Part shown: one piece after another, positions 58,608 to 64,000 of the stretch
How the letters are laid out: each line of letters opens with the position of its first letter
How positions within the stretch are numbered: position 1 is the first letter of the stretch
Origin: Leucaena leucocephala
Lineage: Eukaryota; Streptophyta; Magnoliopsida; Fabales; Fabaceae
Assembly: GCA_037074615.1 (NCBI GenBank)
Contig: CM073527.1
Span: 24,242,848-24,306,847 of the forward strand
Length of the DNA: 64,000 nt
Direction of reading: 5' to 3'
Program-made: the position numbers and the translations under genes
The notes under the pieces: generated by a model
What the model saw: only the letters and a program-made list of their open reading frames with translations
Databases searched by the model: none
Told to the model about the DNA's origin: nothing

Positions 58608-61600
58608 CTAAAACAGATCAGCTTTCCTTTTCTGCATGTCTTGCTTCCATTTTGGCAATTTATAGAATGCTTCTTTTGTCATTCCAAATACCGTGTTGAA
58701 GTCTTCATCTGATAGATAGGCCTGAGATACACCAATTGGAGAGAAAAAGATTATATATTAACATCACTCCCGACGGGATAAATTAAATCAGCAACGGCAA
58801 ATCAAGGCTAACCTCTCTTCGTTTGAAATCTATCCCAGACACAGGACTACTAGATTTGGTCTTTAGTTGATCATAACTGAACGTGCTCTGACTACTTTGA
58901 TTATCATTCCCATCCTCAACATTTTCCTGTTTTGGTTCTACATCACCATTGCTACCTGCTTCAGTTGCAAGTTCTTCAGTCTCCTTGGCATCTGCAACTT
59001 CTTCATGACCTTCTGTTTCAGACTGGCCACTTTCACTTTTAACTTCTGACACAAGAACTCACTCGTCAGATATTTCAGAGCACCCAGAATTGGTTGCACA
59101 AACAAGAGAAAAATATTAGTTGCAGCTAAGGGTTGTGAACATTCTGAATTTTTTGCCTCAGTGACATTAGCATGTGGCTTCGGAGCTTCCCATCGAAGGG
59201 AAAAGCTTGCATCAGTTATATTATAGGTAGATGCAGTTTCTTGTCTTGCATCTAAGAAAACGAGGTTTCAACTTCTTCCAAATAAACGTAAAATGACAAT
59301 TGTACAAAGTTGCATATTAATCTGGAAAATAAAAAGATTGGCCCTTGCCAAATACTGAAAGAGGGAGAGAGGTTAGGGGTTGTGGTGGTAGCAGCAGGAT
59401 ATTCGCGTATAAAGAACCATCTCGCATAGATAAGAACTTTATCTTACCAGAGGCACTGCTTTCAGCAACAGGACTGCTGATTGGCCCAGCAGGAGAGGAA
59501 TCAGGTGAGTAGTGCTTCTTCTCAGCAGTAAGAACGTTTGAAAGAGCAGCTACCGCTGCTGCTCTTTGTGAACCTTGACTTGTTCCAGCAGGCCTGGGAA
59601 CTGTATTTCTACCTGGGGATGATGAATTAAATGCAGAGTTCAAGGCAGCTAAAGCTTCAGCTCTTTGTCTTGGACCCCCTTGATTTACTCCGTTCAGTCT
59701 ATCTCTATCCTGCGCCAGTGAAATTACAAAAAAATTAGAAAGAAGCACCAATTTTCTTATTATGGTTTTTCCCCATCTTTTGGGGCTCCATTGGAAATAA
59801 AATCTATGTTATCTACCCCAAGTTGCCCCTCCCCCAATCCAATCCAAACACCTGAGTAAAGCCATGGTAGCTTGTTCAAAGATCATCAACTTATAATCAA
59901 GAATACTAAAAACGAAAATGCCAATAACTCATCTGTAAAGTTGACATACCATGCTGGATGTTCTCTCAGAAGGCGAATTAAATGCAGAAGATAAGGCAGC
60001 TAAAGCTTCTGCTCTTTGTCTAGGTCCTCCTCCTTGACTGGATCCATTGGACTTATCCTGTCACCAAATTCAACAAATCATTATTAAACAAATGCAAGAC
60101 AACAAAGTTAAAATAATGATATCCATCAACAATTAATTCATTATTGAGATGCGCTAATTTAGAATTAATTATTAATTAATTAACATTATGTTTTGTTAGT
60201 TATTTAATTAATTATCTAAAATTAAGTTTGGATATTATTTAAAATCATATTTGAATATTAAATTATCATATTTTAAAAGAAAAAATCTGAGATGTTAAGA
60301 TTATGATAGAATTATATTATCATATCTTAAAAGAATAAATATAAGATATTAGGATCACGATATATTATAAATTTAGCTTATTAACTTATATTTTTACCTA
60401 TATAAAGGTTTGTTTATATTATCATTCATTCAAAGATTAATAACATTTTAAAGCCCTTATTTTCCCTCTACTTTTAATTCTTCAAATTTCCACATTCATA
60501 TATATGATTTCTAACACACATGATTAAATTGCTCTAAAAGAGGTCCAATTTCTACATCAGGTGTGAACAATAACATACATTCCATAAGCTGATTTACATT
60601 TATAGTTAATAATATACTATTCTATTAAATTAAATCAATGCTTACCTCAACAGCATGGCCAATCCCAAAAAGTAATGACACCTTTTTCTGGAACGAGTTT
60701 CCTTGAGCCTGCAGTTCAACAGGAAAATAATGCACTGGTAAAAACCTATGTGCTTTGGCCTTGGCCTTTTATCTTGGCTTGTTTAAATATGTTCTTTAAA
60801 ACTTCATGATCACATCAATCAATCACAAATAGCATACTAATCCAATAAATACGTTAAAATCACCAAGTAAACCTGTTTCAGACAGCAACCGCTTTTTTTT
60901 TTTTTTTTGGCACCCAGGGGGGGGTTGTTGTGTTTGTTTGGTTTGGTGAAGGCTAAGTGTCGTAGCGTATAGCTGCTTAAATGTTAACTTCCTAAAAGAG
61001 GTCATTTGATTGATGAGATACTTTATAAGATATTTAAGTCGGTTGATTGGCACTTGCATCCCATGCTTATCAAGAATTAAGACCATCGGGTGCTTATCAT
61101 AAATATAGACTATTTAGATTAAATTTGGCAGTCAAGATATAATTTTATTACATTATTACGTCTTCAATATTTTTTAACTATAATAAAAATAATCTTCCAA
61201 CTGCTACTTTTTAAAAAATTAACTTTATCATCTAAAAAATTACAAAATAAACATTTTAATCTAGACCAACTAGATTAAATTTGGACAGCCCAAATTTAAT
61301 TACAACAACGTGTACACACTACTCATTGACAGGGCATTTTTTATTCCTCGATACTTTTACTAGTAGTTCTCTCTTCTGTAAAATTATTTCTTAATATATT
61401 GCGAACCTTATGTTTCATGGCAAGACTATGAATTTTTTCCTTTGCAAATATTGCTAGCAAGCATGTCCTTTTCTCTACCAATTTAGACATGCCAAAAATT
61501 GTTATGAGTGATAATGATGAATAAAAAATATCAAAGACAAATGATAAAAGGGAAATCCTGAAGTTTAAAAACATACAGTAGCTTTTGCATGATCCCATGA

Positions 61601-64000
61601 AAAGTATGTTGTGAAAAAGCAAGGTTCGTTGCCTTCTGTAACTTTATACAGTGGTACATGAGGTGAGAGTCCCTCTAGAGCTGCGGCCCTATCTATATAT
61701 TTCTGTAGAAAAAATAGAAAAATCTATAATCAATAATCTGCATCATGCAACATAAGTATGAGAAATAGAAATCCAGAAATCTTTTAAAATTTTTACCTGT
61801 CCAATTTCAAAAGCATTTTGTTTTTCTTTTGAATCCACAGACTGACCAACCCAAACAAATACTTCAGCATGTGTGTCAAGTATGAGGATATCCTCTGTCA
61901 ACAGATCATCTTGGGAAAAGTTGTAAACTTCTTCTGCCTGCAGAGGAAATAATCGAAATTGAATTTAAAAACATAGAGAACGAAAGTTGCAGTCATCAGG
62001 TTTCCTAACTCAGAGGTGAAAATTGGCACAATGAGGTTTCAGCAACAAGCTCACCTGAAACTTTCCTGGTGAATCCACATGGCCAAAGAATAAAACAAAC
62101 CAGCATCAGTTAGAACATTCAAACCGTCTCAACCATAACTAATAAAACATATATCAGTATATAAACTTGCTACTATTACATAAAACATTATGTTGGGGAA
62201 GCACCATTACAATACACCCCAAAAAAATACCTTTGCTTAATGAAAATGTGAACAAATGTGGATCTCTAACAGTTTCATTGGTGGCTTTTTTGCTGGTGAA
62301 GCTCTGTTTTCCTCCAAGTGCAAACCAAAAGGCTGAACTTTCTGTCCCTTCCTTAGCATGTTTTATTGCAACTCCTGGCTGAACAATGACAAGTAGCACA
62401 TTTCTCACAAAGTTAGAACAACCTTTTGAGTTCCCTAATGAAATAATGTAGTTCATAGATGTGTGATGCGCTTAGGGTATAACCAGAAGTGCTATAGTCA
62501 GGTATGTCAATGTGAAATGTGATTGACCACTCATCACATAATAAAAAAGTGTAGTAGTGTACAGTAAAGATATGAAAAACATTTTCAAAGGCTCATATTC
62601 TAATGGTTAATACATCACAAAGTACATTTTTAGGGTCCATATTTATTTTTCAATACATATAGGAACTCCCAAGAGTTTGAGATGATTGGGCTATGTTCTA
62701 ACTTTCATATTACTTGAGCTATTTCGTAGAAATCCCAAAAATTCCAGCCAAACAACGTACCTTCAAAAACTCAGCAATTTTAGCTGCCAGCTGCTGCTGT
62801 TCAAAAGAACATTGACTTCCATGCCAAGTGAAAAGTGATGAGCCAGATTGCAGCAGGAAACACTCAGTAGAATTTAATGATGTTCCTACCTGAAAAAGTA
62901 TAGCACAGATGATATAATGAAGCAAAAATTGACTAGCATGAAAAAAGAAGCTCCTAGAACTTTCAATATGATGTGATATAACAAAGACTTCAATGGAGAC
63001 ATACTGCATCGATTTGCACTGCTTTATTATTATGAATTGAAGTTCCAGAAATTCGAATAAGTGCAATACTTTCTGCTGTGTAAGTCTCATCTGGCAAACC
63101 TTTCTCTGCTATTAACTTCTTGTAACCAGAACTCAAGCCTCCCTAAAATAGATAGACATCAATCAAAATCATTAGAGCCACAAGTTTTAGATTACATATG
63201 TTACAAAGAACACAATATATTATTGCACTTAGAAACGTAATACCTTAAGGACCACCATAGGCTGAAAGAGAGCAACGAATTGTGGTGGCTCTTTACCTTC
63301 AAATATGCAGCCCTGCAAGAAAGTATTTCAGTCACAAACAATTTCCAATGTATTGTCCAATTTTATATTAAGATTACAAACCTGAACAGGTCTACCCTTT
63401 AGTGAGTTGGACATTGTATTGGCCAATCGAGTAGCCATCCTTTGGTCTTCCTGTATCATTAATAAAGACAAGTCAACTTCTAGAAAGGCATACATTATCA
63501 AATTTCTGCCAACCAAATAAGAGTAACATAATAAAATTCAAGGACAGTCCTTAGCAATCCTTAGATAACTTCTTGTCTCATTAAAACTGTGGATAATCAC
63601 TTCACAGGGGCAATTATTGCAAACATCTCTAATTATGTTCTTCAATTTAGACTTGGTAAATGGGCTAGCTTTCGTTTTTGGATTGTTAGAAAATTAATAT
63701 GAAGACTCGTGAGGATTCTACTATGATATGTTACCAAAGAGATCAGACACAACCACCATTACACATTATATGCAGTGATACAGAAAGTAATTCGAATAAC
63801 TCTATTTAAGATATATTGCCTCCAATTAAAGAGGGTAGGATTACAGAAACATTTTCAATCACAAAACCGGATTAGGAACCAACCAAAGTTTAGTAAGAAA
63901 TAACATATTATAATTTGAATAATGTTTGATTGAATGGGACTGAAAGAAATCACCTCAATGCTATCTTTACCAAACCAACAACACAAGAAGTAGTCTTCCT
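58608..64000 (-). CDS. Villin (VLN2/3-like), 3' part; 5' end beyond the window
   Basis: Villins bundle, cap and sever actin filaments in the cytoplasm. The window covers the C-terminal part over at least a dozen exons. From the right edge: gelsolin-repeat sequence (EDYFLCCWFGKDSIE; EDQRMATRLANTMSNSLKGR; GCIFEGKEPPQFVALFQPM; GYKKLIAEKGL; AVQIDAVGTSLNSTECFLLQ; SSAFWFALGGKQSF; LLTEDILILDTHAEVFVWVG; GLSPHVPLYKVTEGNEPCFF), then an Ala/Ser-rich linker with repeated RQRAEALAALNSAFNS-type segments (near 59950-60058 and 59316-59705), an acidic stretch (58812-59045), and the villin headpiece ending LPKWKQDMQKRKADLF with stop at 58608-58610. The basic C-terminus is the F-actin binding site. No break was seen in the exons read. 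Exon ends are approximate, and the first exons are missing only because of the window edge. Confidence 0.93.
60143..60520 (+). mobile_element. Possible solo LTR in a villin intron
   Basis: The intron between about 60059 and 60645 holds AT-rich sequence with LTR-like order: repeated ATCATATTTTAAAAG/ATCATATCTTAAAAG blocks, a TATA element CTATATAAAGG at about 60400-60410, a TTCATTCAAAG stretch, and an end TTTCTAACA. This layout is common in small Copia LTRs. I found no clear flanking duplication and the left end is uncertain. Confidence 0.35.

Overview
The window is nuclear DNA of a flowering plant, most likely a eudicot. Genes carry GT-AG introns, spacers are AT-rich, and the gene set is plant-type: a family-1 UGT with a PSPG box, chloroplast NTRC, a class B heat-shock factor, an AP2 factor with a 9-nt micro-exon, a calponin-homology KIN-14 kinesin and a villin. 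I cannot name the species from the sequence alone.

Layout. A single-exon zeatin O-glycosyltransferase-like UGT (1574-2959, -) is followed by a TFIIB gene (5696-18707, -). TFIIB keeps a complete 312-codon reading frame in seven exons, although intron 5 holds a full 10.3-kb Ty3/Gypsy chromovirus (6293-16584, +). That element has LTRs in which I saw no difference, a 5-bp target duplication, a tRNA-Met primer site, a polypurine tract and an unbroken 1571-codon Gag-Pol. Next come a GT61 glycosyltransferase (21095-23089, +) and a KIN-14 kinesin (24601-about 29443, -). The kinesin motor and tail read cleanly, but its calponin-homology region is broken several times. An AT-rich block with three diverged copies of a MITE-like repeat (about 30.06-32.6 kb) leads to a decayed ABCG half-transporter (about 33.88-36.26 kb, +). 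NTRC follows (38573-42469, -), then a 4.7-kb repeat-bearing spacer, an HsfB3-like factor with an upstream ORF (47229-48218, +), an AP2-like factor of At2g41710 type (50168-53324, -), an intronless membrane protein of unknown function (55450-57027, +), and the 3' part of a villin gene that runs off the right edge (58608-64000, -).

The genes share no pathway; this is an ordinary gene-rich plant segment. Its unusual content is the very young retrotransposon inside a basal transcription factor gene, the structure of its 2657-bp LTRs (Pol III-like A/B boxes, a 28-bp tandem repeat array, repeated strong splice donors), the domain-restricted decay of the kinesin, a tandem duplication that copies a splice donor in the AP2 gene, and the HsfB3 uORF. 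Exon boundaries for UGT, TFIIB, GT61, NTRC, HsfB3 and the AP2 gene were checked for phase by hand. Those for kinesin, ABCG and villin are approximate.
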